This document shows, piece after piece, positions 53,817 to 64,000 of a stretch of 64,000 nucleotides of DNA. Position 1 is the stretch's first letter. Every line of letters begins with the position of its first letter. The translations under genes and the position numbers were made by a program. Below the pieces are notes generated by a model that was not told where the DNA came from, did not search any database, and was given only the letters and a program-made list of their open reading frames with translations. Origin of the DNA: Closterium sp. Naga37s-1 (taxonomy: Eukaryota; Streptophyta; Zygnematophyceae; Desmidiales; Closteriaceae); assembly GCA_947471745.1 (NCBI GenBank), contig CANJKZ010000010.1, forward strand, positions 6,650,501 to 6,714,500, in the 5' to 3' direction.

Positions 53817-54572
53817 ATGCGGAGTCAACAGGAGGAGCCGTCTCCTCTGTCGCCTGCGGAGTTCGATCCTACCGCGCACGCCCACCAAGGCAAGCGCCGC
53901 TTGAATCGCGGCGTAGAGCGAGCCAGCGCGGATGGCGGAGCGCGGCAGTCAGCGGAAGGGGATGGCGATGGGGGGAAGCGACCGAGGAAGAGGCGGTGGG
54001 ATGGCGGGAAGGGTGGCGATGCGCGCGCTGTGACAGCCGCGGACAATCCCCTTGCGCCGGTGAGTGGCGCGCCGATGAGTGGCGCACCGATGGCTGCTCG
54101 CGAAGGCGGAGGTTTGGCCGCTGGAGGTGCGGACGGCAACAGTGACGGCGCGGACGGCAGCAGTGACGGCGCGGACAGCAGCAGTGACGGCGCGGACGGC
54201 AGCAGTGACGACGCGGATGTAGAGCGTATTGAGAGCGGCGGCAGTGGCGGTTGCATTGCAGTCGAGCGCTGGCGGTTGCATTGCAGGAAGAAATCGGAGA
54301 AGGCTGAGAGGCGAACGAAGCGACGAGCGCAAGTGCGAGAGAATGTGGCAGCACGGCGGGGCGTGGGGATGGGGGTTGCAGCAGCGCCTCCAGGCGCAGG
54401 AGGGGCAGTCAACAGTGGTATCATTAGCAGCGGTGGCAGTGGCGGTGGTGGTGTGAGTGTGGAGGAACTGGGTGCTGTGTTCGGCCTGCGTGCTGGCGCT
54501 CTTGTGGCGCGCGCTGCTCTCCCCCACATCCTTGCTGGTGAGGCGCTGCTCTCCCCCACATCCTTGCTGGTG
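53817..54572 (+). pseudogene. Host gene 5' part, cut by LINE insertion (basic, NLS-bearing, unknown family)
   Basis: ATG 53817 opens 252 codons of host-like sequence before the LINE. I do not recognise the family. Visible features are an N-terminal MRSQQEEPSPLSPAEFDPTA, a nuclear-localisation-like cluster KRPRKRRWDGGK near residue 55, an acidic heptad series SDGADGS/SDGADSS (about residues 105-140), a second basic region KAERRTKRRAQVRENVAARR, and a hydrophobic VEELGAVFGLRAGALVARAA. The design suggests a nuclear protein (inference). The frame enters the LINE and stops at 54602, so the rest of the gene must lie beyond the LINE and Copia G, outside the window, and the product is truncated. Confidence 0.55.
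54510..54572. repeat. 32-bp tandem duplication at the LINE junction
   Basis: GCGCTGCTCTCCCCCACATC plus CTTGCTGGTG occurs twice in a row (about 54510-54540 and 54542-54572). Its CATCCTTGCTG recurs at 60535-60545 after the LINE poly-A. Confidence 0.9.
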
Positions 54573-55060
54573 CTTCCACGGAAACCTCGATGGAAACCTT
54601 GATCTCGCCGCCATGGCTGCCTGACGCCAGCCTGGAACTCACATTGCGTGAAGCCTATTTGTCAGTTGGCTTTAATCCTATCAGCAACGTAATCGCTACA
54701 GCAAGACGAAGAGGATCATATACGTTATGTGTTCATCAGGCGAACATTTTATTTTCCTCTCACTGGTGCGTTACGCTGATCAACCAGACAAGGCCCAAGG
54801 TTAACGCGTGGTTCCCAGGGGTATGCGTCATCACAAGGCTACCAGCTAAGCTATCACTAATTGGCTCTCTAGATTCTACATTGATATATCAAGATGACCC
54901 TAAAGTTACCACAGCGGCCCAGCAACACCTAAGTCAGGAGCACTGGGCTAAGGCTTTGGCAAGATTACTATTTAACAGTGATGTGCTCAGACTACCGGCT
55001 CATTGTTCTCAACAACTCCGTCTGTCAAAGTTTCGGCCGGCTTCTTGTCATCATTGCACG

Positions 55061-56521
55061 ATGCCTCCTAAGAACTCCCGTAAGGCAGTGGCTGATGCTG
55101 CCTTGGTCAACCCTGCTGGTGGTTCTGATCCTGCGAGCAAGTCAACGCCAAGCAAGCGGTCAGATGTGGACATTAATCTACCGACCGAAGCGGAAGTTAC
55201 CGCTGGGAGCTCAGGCCTTTCTGTCGAGGAGAAGCTGAAAGCGTTGGCCACGGTGGCTGCTGATGACTCATTTATCGAAGATGACTCTGATGAGGAGCTG
55301 GAGATTGATGCGAGCAAAGGAATCTCCCCTCACCTGCGTTCGACGGTGATTCTGCTTTTTCTAGTGATCCCGTCGCATGAAGTCGCTTCTGTTATTCTAA
55401 CTGTGCGGACGCTTATGAAGCGTGTTTGGGCAAACCTGCTCTCTGATGACGTCTTGGCCACGGTGAAGTTTCAGGAGCTGCTTCCCGCGTTTGTTGCCAA
55501 GACCCGCTATAGTCGTCTCCAAGTGTCATTCCTGCGAGAGTCCGACGCTGTGAACATTAAGCAGATATCGGTGGATCATAAGCGTCCCAACGGAATTACG
55601 ATTCATTGTTTCTGGCTGCACCAGGAGGATCCAGCTTACCTGCGTATGAAGGCGACAAATCCGCAGATGCTGGAGGTGTATTTCAAAGGTGTCCCCGCTG
55701 ACATTCCCCCGGAGCTGGTTTTGGAGGTGATGGTGAAGCATCCGCTCAAGATCCGGAAGCAGTCGACCTTCAGCGGTGGTCACTGCTTTCACCGCGTCCT
55801 TCATCCGGTGACCGGCGCTGACACGGACAAGATCAAGGGGCTGGTTGTTCCGCACGCTGGCGACAAGCACCACTGGCGTCACGAATATCGTCATCAGCTG
55901 CTGGGTGGCACGACTCTGCTGGCCCACTTCCCCCTGCTATCCTGCTCGCTCTGTGGTGGGCACCGTTATGACAAGTTTCATAATGCGTTTGTCACGGAAC
56001 GTCAGAATAACATAGGGAAGTGGAGTTTGACAGTGGGTCGGGTGCATAGGATTAACGGTAACTGTGCTTTCTGGATTTGCAGTCGTTTATTGTACTCACC
56101 GTCGTCGGTCGCTAACGTCGCGTCTGTCCCTCGCAGCTGCTTCTCTCTGCGCTTCTCCGCTTGTTACCCCGCTTCTGCTGGATGCGGCTTTTGTTCTCAT
56201 CTCCACTGGAAGCAACCGGGAGGAGTGGCTGTGCACCCAGGAAAGCTGCGGGAAAGCTCATGGCAAGACCTTCATGGCTACTGCGGACCATGTTGCATCG
56301 GCAAGTCCCCTGTTGGGTCTGGAAAAGCTGGGGGTGGCCACGCGTGCTTCGCTGGAGAAGCTGAGCCTGCACGTCATCCGCAAAGATTATGGAATCTGAG
56401 ATCAGGGTCCACTCACCTGAAGAGGAGCTGTGTGGTTGTCGCTGTTGCTTGTTCTTGTGTAGTAGTATCCTGTATCACCGGCCTGTGGATGCAAGGGGGC
56501 CTTCAAGCAGTGGTTAAATGA
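55061..56521 (+). pseudogene. LINE ORF1 (unknown nucleic-acid-binding type), probably frameshifted near the end
   Basis: The frame is open from 54590, but ATG 55061 (MPPKNSRKAVADAAL) gives the more likely protein start, leaving about 490 bp of 5' UTR. N-terminal part charged and acidic (DDSFIEDDSDEELEID), then a plausible folded region (HCFWLHQEDPAYLRMK, YFKGVPADIPPELVLEVM, CSLCGGHRYDKFHNAF). After about 56040 the reading becomes Cys/Arg/Ser-rich and unconvincing. A different frame (56064-56399) gives a better-looking C-terminus (WLCTQESCGKAHGKTFMAT), so a frameshift near 56030-56070 is likely. In the frame given, the stop overlaps the ORF2 start as ATGA. Confidence 0.6.
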
Positions 56522-59500
56522 GTACAAAGAGCTTACTGTCATTTGCAGGCCTGAATGTCAACGGCCTGGGGGATGGTAACAAGCAACAGCGTACAAAGAA
56601 CCGGTTGAAGCAGGCAGTAGATATCGTCGAATTGTCGGACTCTAGGCTCACTGATGATCACCCTTACTGGAACTCGCTTAGGCAGCCGCAGATCCTGGTA
56701 GCCTCTCCTACCGCTAAAGCCGGCGGGGTTGCTTTAATCTGTCGGAGGCACGGACTGTCACTGCATAACACCCTCATCCACCCATCTGGTCGGCTGGTAG
56801 CAGCTGAAGTTCGACTTGACACTTTTCACATCACCTTGGTCGCGGTTTATTTCCCGGCTGATGTTGCTGAACGTAAGGCGTTCATCCGCAGAGTGCTGGG
56901 TCCGGTGGTTGACACGGTGTCGCCGGGTTCTCATCTGCTCATTATGGGGGACTTCAATCTTGTAGAAGACCCGCTGTTAGATAGGACATCACGGAAGGGG
57001 TCCACGAAAGAGAATGAGGAGCTGTACCATCGTTGTGGCGCCTTTCACCTCTCGGATGCTTTTAGAGTTCTACATCCATACAGGCGGGAATTCACTTTCT
57101 ACTCCTGCGCCAACCAGTCCAGTTCGCGTATAGACAGATCACTTATCTCGCAATCTTTGCTGGCGCATGTTGAGTTCGTCTCACACATTATGCCGGCTGA
57201 CCCCATCTCTGACCACAGCTTTGCAGTGAAGGCGGCTTTCAGGTTGAACACGCGGGTGCAGTTGGGCCCGGGGCTTTGGAGGCTTCCTGCATACATGTTG
57301 GACAGACCGGGGGTCAGAAAGGTGATTGAAGTCGTGGAGCGGCAAGCGGACTTGTGTGGGGACGGTTTTGAGCTTCTAATCTCCCGCCTCAATACTGCTC
57401 TACGAGCTTAGAGGAACGGAAGAGGGTCCGGGCTACGATGGTTCACCTTCAGCGGTCGGTTGCGGAGCTAAAACAGGCGTGGCTGGGTGACCCGGGGTGT
57501 GCTCGGCTGAAAACCTTGCTGGGCGAAAGAGAGGCGCAGTTGAAGAGCTACCAGCTGGTTCGGCAGGAGCGGCTACATGTAATGGCTGGGTTGAAGGAAG
57601 AAGTCATGGGTGAAGTGGCCTCCCTGCACCTGTCGGCAAAGATCAAAGCCAGAAAGGGGCAGACGCAGATTACGGAGTTAAACGCAGGCGGGAAGCTGGT
57701 GAATGACAATGAAGCTATCCTGACGGCAGCGTCACAGTATTATAAGGAGCTGTTCGGAAGCGACAGACAGCAGGCCGTGTCTGCTTGGTCTCCTGCTCCC
57801 GGGAGGTCTCTGTCGCAGAAGTCGGCGGAAGCGGTGTGTGCGGCCCGGTCGGAGGAAGAAGTGAAAGCTGCTTTCCGTTCGATGGCGAAGGATAAGGCTC
57901 CTGTGAAGGATGGGTTGCCGAAGGAGCTGTTCGAGTTCCACTGGGATATCCTGGGCAAACATTTCATGAAGTTGGTCGACAATTTCGCAGCTACGACGAC
58001 GCTGCCGACGAGTACGAAGGACGCTGTTACCATCCTGCTACACAAAAAGGGGGGGAGGGAGCAGCTTGAGAACTACAGACCGATCACCCTTCTGAGCTTC
58101 ACCTACAAAGTGATCGCGAGGGTGGTGGCAGACAGGATGAAAAGAGTGCTGCATGAAGTCATCTCTCCGGAGCAGTACGGTTTCTTGCCTGGTAGAAAGC
58201 TGTCGGACGCGGTGGGCTTGGTTGCGGATGTTATCGAGGCCGCGAAGAGCAAGGATCATGACTGGTATCTTCTGCTGGTCGACTTTAGGAAAGCTTTCGA
58301 CTCGGTCTCGAGGAACTTCCTGTTTACGGTGCTCGAGCGGATGGGTTTTCCGAGCCGTCTCGTGGACTGGGTTAGGGGCCTGCACAAGGATACACGGACC
58401 AGTCTGTTAATCAACGGCTGGATGGGGGAAGCGGTTGACGTGGTGTCTGGGGTGCGGCAGGGTTGTCCGCTTGCGCCTTACCTCTTCCTGTGCGCGGTGG
58501 AACCGTTGGCCCAGCAGGCGGCTGCTAGAAAACTTGGTCTTGAAAAGGGGGAGCAGCGGCTGGCGTATCTGGGGTATGCTGACGACACGACTTTAGTCCT
58601 GCAAGGAGAAGAACAGATTGCGGAAGCAGAGCGGCTGTTAGCAGACTTCGAGGCAGAGTCGGGGCTGGCAACGAACATAGAGAAGTCATCCATCTTACCC
58701 CTGGGGTGTAACCTGAACAAACAGGCCTGCAGGACGGACGGTTTCAAGTGGGTAAAGGCGGATGAAGCAGAGAGGCTCCTGGGCGTGTGGGTGACGCCGG
58801 CTGGCAGCTGCGCCCCCACCTGGGAAAAAGCTTTCGCGCGGATCAAGGATAAGCTGAGACAATGGGAGACGCAACATCTCACCACAGGCGCCAGGGTAGC
58901 GGTAATCAACTGCTACATCTCACCCATAATTTTCTTCCAGGCGCAGGTGTACCCGCCGCCGGCGGATATTTGGGGGAGGATTTTGAAGCTGTCGCACAAC
59001 TTTGTATGAGGCAACCACGCGGTCACTGATAAGAAATTCATTATGTGGAGCCGGGATCTACTGTATACGGCCAGGGCCGATGGCGGTGTGGGGGTGAGGG
59101 ACCCGGAAATAGAGCTCACCTGTCTTGCAGCCAGGCGCATCGGGCTGTTGCTCACCGAGACGAGTGAACTTAAGCGGGACATTATGCTCGCAGCGGCGGA
59201 CCTGCCGCTGGGGACGGACACCTTTGTCGCTCACGTGAAGCTTCTGAAGTGCTGGCGTGGGAAAAGTGAGAGATGGAAGCTGGCCTGCGGGAGCTTTATG
59301 CAGTCGCCGCTGATAGACTCACTACCGGCCCTAACGAAGGAAGAAATTGTAGCGGAGCGGATTGTTTTTAACCGCAACATCCTGCTCAACGGCAGGACTC
59401 CAGTGGGGGGTCAGAAGGCTGCGGTGAAGCTGTGGGAGCTCCGGCTGGGTGATCTTTTGCTGCCGGATGGCGCGGGGGGACGAAAGGTCAAAGATGTGAA

Positions 59501-60395
59501 AACCCTGACAAGGGAGCTGGGAGGTTCTAAGCAAGCGAAGCTGGCACTACGGGCTTGGGAAGCGGTACCACAGACCTGGAAGGAGAGTCTACTGTCTGCC
59601 GAGCAACTGGTACCTCCGCCTCTGATTCCCCGCCTTCAGAAATCGGCACTGTTCAAGGATGGGCAGGTGGCGTCGTTGAAAGAGCTGAAGGGATGTTGGA
59701 AGGGGCAGAAGCGTCAATCCGCTAAGAGGGAGCTTTGGGCAGGCAGATGGTCAGGGGAAATTGACTGGAAGAAAGTTATCAAAGTTCGGGACTCGCTGGT
59801 GACACCGAACAGGCCGCGTGACGTGTTGCTTAGGATTCACAGCCTCAACCTGCAAGTAGGGGAGAGGCTCTCCTTTCTAAGTGGCAGGCCGGTCTGCCCG
59901 CACTGTGGGGAGTTTGAAACCTTGGAGCATTGTCTTTTCAGCTGCCCGCGCATCCAGCAGGTGGTGGTGGCAGTCAAGCGGTCCATGCGCATGCTGAACC
60001 CTGCGAGGCAAGTGTCGGACCTGGGGGACCTGTTGTTAGGAAAGGCAGCATCGGCCTCAGCGTTTCCTGAAGCGACCCTCTCTGCAATTGCCGTTCACCA
60101 GATCTGGGCGGAGCGATGTGATTGTGTGTTTCGGGGGAAAAGATTCCGGGCCCGGCGGGTACTCAGGCGCATCGAGGCAGCCTTTCGGCTGCATGTGAAG
60201 GTGTACACGCGAGCAATGGGAAAGAAGACTGGCAGCGGCGGTGGTTCGAAGGGACAAAGGAGAACTCATGCGCTGGCGGAGCAGGAGGACGGTTTACTTG
60301 GCCGCATTCGCTGTATGACGGTGAAAGGTTGGAAGTGGACGCACAGTTTCGGCGCGCTTTGGAGCCTGGCAAGGGGAGCTCTGCATCTGCCTTAG
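56518..60395 (+). pseudogene. LINE ORF2: endonuclease-reverse transcriptase, frameshift and stop
   Basis: Nicks target DNA and copies LINE RNA onto it. From 56518: APE-type endonuclease (GLNVNGLGDG, MGDFNLVEDP, SSRIDRSLIS, DPISDHSFAV) to 57411, where a one-base shift near 57395-57405 is needed to continue (SLEERKRVRATMVHL). RT follows from about 57438: NYRPITLLSFTYK, LVDFRKAFDSV, GVRQGCPLAPYLF and catalytic YADD at 58575-58586. TGA at 59007-59009 replaces a probable Trp (HNFV-stop-GNH), and the same frame resumes to 60395 with a CX2CX7HX4C zinc motif (from 59895) typical of plant LINE C-termini. About 1290 codons in total. Not functional as read. Confidence 0.88.
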
Positions 60396-60504
60396 AAGCC
60401 TCACGTGAGGCCACCATGTGGGTTCGGCCTCTCACGCTCGGTTACGACTGACATATATCGCTTATACGCTTGCTCTTTCGGTGTATTTGGTTATATTCAT
60501 AATG

Positions 60505-60534
<30 letters not shown>
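60505..60534 (+). repeat. LINE poly-A tail (30 nt)
   Basis: Uninterrupted A run between the ORF2 3' UTR and the CATCCTTGCTG target duplication. Confidence 0.93.
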
Positions 60535-60535
<1 letters not shown>

Positions 60536-60545
60536 ATCCTTGCTG

Positions 60546-60671
60546 TGTCAAACTCATATGCTATAGTCTGTGTAGGCTGTAGTGGGGTAGACAATATGGG
60601 GTACAACACTTTTAGGTTTTCCTACTTGTACCCACCTGCTTGCTAGTTCATTCATTCCTCATTTCTTCACA
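60546..60671 (+). repeat. Copia G 5' LTR (126 bp)
   Basis: Same ends as the C LTR; a few substitutions (CTCATATGC, GGCTGTAGTG, CTTTTAGG, GCTTGCTAG). Confidence 0.93.
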
Positions 60672-60688
60672 TGGTATAGAGCAGGTTC
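60672..60688 (+). other. Copia G primer-binding site
   Basis: TGGTATAGAGCAGGTTC, identical to C, with the same missing C. Confidence 0.85.
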
Positions 60689-60799
60689 CCTAGTGGGAAC
60701 GCTTCCTTGGGCCCACCACTGAAACCTTTTTTCTGACCGGAGCGACAGTCGCTCCTGCCCGAGGCGCGCCTTGTGGGCCGCCCTTCTGTCCAGCTCTCT

Positions 60800-62030
60800 T
60801 AGAGGCCCCTCTCACGGCCCCTCGCGCCACCCTTAGCGGCCCCGTCGCCGCCCCTAGCGGCCCCGTCGCCGCCCTTCCAGGCCCCTCGCGGCCCCTAGCG
60901 GCCCCGTTGCCGCCCCTACGCGGCCCCGTAGCCGCCCCTAGCGGCCCTGTCGCCGCCCCTATCGGCCCCGTTGCCGCCTCCCTCCCTACGCGGCCCCGTT
61001 GCCGCCCCTACGCGGCCCCGTCGCCGCCCCTAGCGGCCCCGTCGCCGCCCCTACGCGGCCCCGTCGCCGCCCCTAGCGGCCCCGTAGCCGCTCCCCTCCC
61101 TACGCGGCCCCGTCGCCGCCCCTACGCGGCCCCGTCGCCGCCCCTACGCGGCCCCGTTGCCGCCCCTAGCGGCCCCGTCGCCGCCCCTAGCGGCCCCGTC
61201 GCCGCTCCCCTCCCTACGCGGCCCCGTAGCCGCCCCTACGCGGCCCCGTCCCCGCCCCTACGCGGCCCCGTCGCCGCCCCTAGCGGCCCCGTCGCCGCTC
61301 CCCTCCCTACGCGGCCCCGTCGCCGCCCCTACGCGGCCCCGTCGCCGCCCCTAGCGGCCCCGTCGCCGCCCCTACGCGGCCCCGTCGCCGCCCCTAACGG
61401 CCCCGTCGCCTCCTCCCTCCCTACGCGGCCCTGTCGCCGCCCCTACGCGGCCCCGTCGCCGCCCCTAGCGGCCCCGTCGCCGCCCCTAGCGGCCCCGTCG
61501 CCGCCTCCCTCCCTACGCGGCCCCGTCGCCGCCCCTACGCGGCCTCGTAGCCGCCCCTACGCGGCCCCGTCGCCGCCCCTAGCGGCCCCGTCGCCGCTTC
61601 CCTCCCTACGCGGCCCCGTCGCCGCCCCTACGCGGCCTCGTAGCCGCCCCTATGCGGCCCCGTCGCCGCCCCTAGCGGCCCCGTCGCCGCTCCCCGCTGC
61701 CCCTACCCGGCCCCGTCGCCGCCCCTAGCGAGCAGCCGAGCCGCCGAGCCGCCCAGCAGCTGAGCCGCCGAGTCGCCCAGCAGCCGAGCCGCCCCTGGAG
61801 CAGCCGCCACTGCAGCAGCCGCCCCTGGAGTAGCCGCCACTGCAGCAGCCGCCCCTGGAGCAGCCGCCACTGCAGCAGCCGCCCCTGGAGCAGCCGCCAC
61901 TGCAGCAGCCGCCCCTGGAGCAGCCGCCACTGCAGCAGTCGCCCCTGGAGCAGCCGCCACTGCAGCAGCCGCCCCCGGAGCAGCCGCCACTGCAGCAGCC
62001 GCCCCTGGAGCAGCCGCCTCTGGAGCAGTC
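60800..62030 (+). repeat. Minisatellite leader of Copia G
   Basis: 21-bp GCGGCCCCGTCGCCGCCCCTA-type array (about 60830-61730), then about seven copies of the 30-bp CCGCCCCTGGAGCAGCCGCC-type unit (61790-62010). C has only two to three of the latter. Confidence 0.9.
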
Positions 62031-62235
62031 GCCCCTACAACTGCCGCCCCTGGAGCAGCCACCCCTGCAGCTGCCGCGGAGCTCTCGCTCTACAGTGGTC
62101 GCGGCCTCGCCGTTGCCGCCGTCGTACGCCTGCCCTTCTCGCCACTGGTGAGCACTGCCCTGCCCGTACTGCTGTTACTGCTGCTCTTACTGCTGCTGCT
62201 CTTTCTACTGCTACTGCTGCTCCTGGCGTGGCCAG

Positions 62236-64000
62236 ATGCAGCTCCAGCGTCGCCCGCGTAAGTCCCTCACCCCCCAACAGCTTCGTGCGTGGTACGCTAG
62301 TTGGGGTTGTCGGGGTGGCCGTAGTGGGAGTCGTCCTGAAGTGAGTAGTTCCACAGCTGCTTGTAGTGGCCAGGTGCAGCTGCAGCGTCGCCCGCGTGAG
62401 TCCCTCACCCCCCAACAGCTTCGTGAGTGGTACGCTAGTTGGGGTTGTCGGGGTGGCCGTAGTGGGAGTCGTCCTGGAATGAGTAGTTCGGCAGCTGCTT
62501 GTAGTGGCCAGGTGCAGCTTCAGCGTTGTCCGCGAGCGGTCCTTTCGCCCCAGCAGCTTCGTGAGTGGTACGCTCAGCGTGACGGGTCACGGGGTACTGC
62601 TCGCTGTCCGTACGTCATTCGCACTGGTGCTCGGACTGGTCAGCCTTGCGGGACGTTGGGTCACGCAGAGTCCCGCTGCTTCGCCCGTCTGAGCGACGCC
62701 TGGCGTACGGAGTTTGGCGACGCGGCTGAGCTCCCCGACTGGGTGGAGCTGCTTCGGCTGCGGGTAGATATCTATACTCTTGACTATGATGCTATCCTCA
62801 CTGCCATGTATGCATTGCCTACTAGTGATAGGGTGACTGTTACCTGTGTGTTCCGCCAAACCCGGGCATTGAGGCTGCTGCTCTAGGTGCTGGTGAGGCT
62901 GCTGCTCTAGGTGCTAGTGCGTCTGCTGCCCCAGGTGCTGGTGAGTCTGCTCTCTCAGGTACCACGTCGTCTCAGGCCTTACACACCTTCACTCTTGACT
63001 CGGGTGCTTCCCGCTCCTTCTTTCGAGACCGCACCACGCTTACGCCGCTCAGTCGGCCGGTTGCGGTCTCCCTGGCGGACCCCTCTGGGGGTCCTGTCCT
63101 TGCTCGCTTCTCCACTGTCTTACCCTGTCCGGCAGCCCCCTCTGGCACCCTGTCAGGTCTCTACCTCCCCTCGTTCTCTACGAACTTGGTGAGTGGTGCT
63201 GATCTACAGGATCGGGGGGTTGACCAGTTCACTCCTGCGAGTCAGCGGGTGACCCACTGTACGTGTGCGCGGACGGGCCGCCACTTGGCCACGTTTACCC
63301 GTCGGCCGGGGTCGAGCCTGTACACACTGACTACTGAGTCTCCTCCGGTTGCTGAGTCTGGTCAGGTAGCTGCGTCGAGTCACGTGTTTGCTGCTGCGTC
63401 CAGGTCTGGTCCTGAGTCTGCTCCCTACTCGTGTCGTCTCCTGTCTCACCAGACTCTCCTTTGGCACCACCGCCTTGGTCACCCCTCCCTGCCTCGTCTC
63501 CGAGGCATGGCCTCCCGTGTCCTTGTCTCTGGTCTCCCCCAGTCTCTCCCTCCCCTACCTCCGGGGCCTGCCCCTACCTGCGTCCCCTGCATCGAGGGGC
63601 GACAGCGCGCCGCCCCTCACTCCTCCGAGTTTCCTCCGACAGAGGCTCCGCTGCAGACTCTTCACATGGACGTGTGGGGCCCCGCCCGCGTCCGTGGCCA
63701 GGGTCACGAGCGTTACTTCCTGTTGGTGGTTGACGACTACTCGCGTTACACCACGGTCTTCCCCTTGCGCAGCAAGGGTGACGTCACTGAGGTGTTGATC
63801 GACTGGATCCGCGCAGCTCGTCTCCAGCTCAGAGAGAGTTTCGGCTCGGACTTTCCTGTTCTGCGTCTGCAGTCTGACAGAGGCGGGGAGTTTTCCTCTG
63901 CCTGTCTGGGAGCCTTCTGTCGTGCACAGGGCATCCGCCAGACCTTCACGCTTCCGGCCTCTCCACAGCAAAATGGGATTGCTGAGCGCCGCATTGGCAT
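62236..64000 (+). pseudogene. Copia G polyprotein, frameshifted, runs off window
   Basis: Starts MQLQRRPRKSLTPQQLRAWY and follows the C protein closely through three REWY modules and the knuckle CGTLGHAESRC. At about 62829-62840 C reads GATGAGGGCGAC and G reads GATAGGGTGAC, a one-base deletion that diverts the frame to a stop at 62886. The original protein continues in the next frame (protease DSGAS, HHRLGHPS, integrase DVWGP) without a visible stop to base 64000. The integrase motif LQSDRGGEF replaces LHSDRGGEF of C. Confidence 0.88.

Larger units (their letters stand above)
54573..60534 (+). mobile_element. LINE retrotransposon (about 5.96 kb) inserted in a host gene
   Basis: Two coding regions (ORF1; ORF2 with APE endonuclease, RT and Cys-His C-terminus) and a 30-nt poly-A tail (60505-60534). 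CATCCTTGCTG precedes the 5' junction (54559-54569) and follows the tail (60535-60545), the expected target duplication. The copy is long, with both ORFs present, but ORF2 has a frameshift and a stop. The 5' end is placed at 54573 from the duplication; exact start uncertain by a few bases. Confidence 0.85.
60546..64000 (+). mobile_element. Copia element G, 5' half, cut by right window edge
   Basis: Same lineage as C: 126-bp 5' LTR, PBS with the same one-base deletion, matching minisatellite leader and gag-pol frame with high identity. It sits within the LINE's right target duplication, 11 bp after the poly-A tail. Its left 5-bp flank is TGCTG (60541-60545). The 3' part and second flank are outside the window. 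Confidence 0.92.

Noticed and set aside
62836-62886. Natural end of the Copia G protein at 62886
   Set aside because: Comparison with C shows a one-base deletion; the protein continues in the next frame.
1-64000. tRNA, rRNA or organellar genes
   Set aside because: Only tRNA-complementary primer-binding sites (12-18 nt) were seen; no full tRNA cloverleaf or rRNA segment recognised.

Overview
The window is nuclear DNA from a GC-rich eukaryote with dense transposable elements and spliced genes. The Copia elements have primer-binding sites that match the plant-type initiator-Met tRNA (TGGTATCAGAGC or near variants). Host exons are bounded by GT and AG. Together with the absence of any bacterial gene organisation, this suggests a plant-lineage genome. 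A streptophyte green alga is my best guess, on the character of the Copia polyproteins alone, and I hold it loosely.

Layout. Positions 1-11961 hold a minus-strand Copia element (A, cut by the left edge) inserted in the pol gene of a second Copia family (E), followed by E's GC-repeat-rich 3' region. Positions 11962-21118 are a nest: a gene-less short-LTR element (D1, target duplication ACCGC) carries a second one (D2) inside its left LTR and a pol-bearing Copia (B, target duplication GCGCG) inside its body. Then come an AT-richer stretch without recognisable genes, a solo LTR (22499-22641), and the integrase/chromodomain end of a Ty3/Gypsy element. The 3' LTR of that Gypsy element is split by a complete Copia of another family (F, 24277-30378, 444-bp LTRs, target duplication CTGCT).

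From 31 kb host genes appear: a 907-codon low-complexity frame on the minus strand (31050-33773), then a tandem pair of multi-exon ankyrin-repeat genes (copy 1, 35164-38563; copy 2, 41320-53449). Between the pair sits a 2.0-kb foldback element with a perfect 9-bp target duplication, itself carrying a 733-bp TA-flanked element. Intron 1 of copy 2 is expanded by about 9.1 kb, including an apparently very young Copia (C, 43196-50124: two indistinguishable 126-bp LTRs, target duplication GCGCG, one uninterrupted 1721-codon frame). A third host gene (53817-54572) is cut by a 6-kb LINE (54573-60534, poly-A tail). Another Copia of the C lineage (G, from 60546) sits 11 bp past that tail and runs off the right edge.

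How the parts relate. Elements A, B, C, D1, D2, G and the solo LTR share very short LTRs (124-143 bp) with a common core, and the PPT CTATGGGGGTG recurs where checked, so they look like one superfamily of coding and gene-less members. A, C and G lack the capsid-type gag seen in B and have GC minisatellite leaders instead. Most pol genes carry stops or frameshifts; C is the exception. No rRNA, tRNA, CRISPR array or prokaryotic feature was recognised. All coordinates and comparisons were made by eye.
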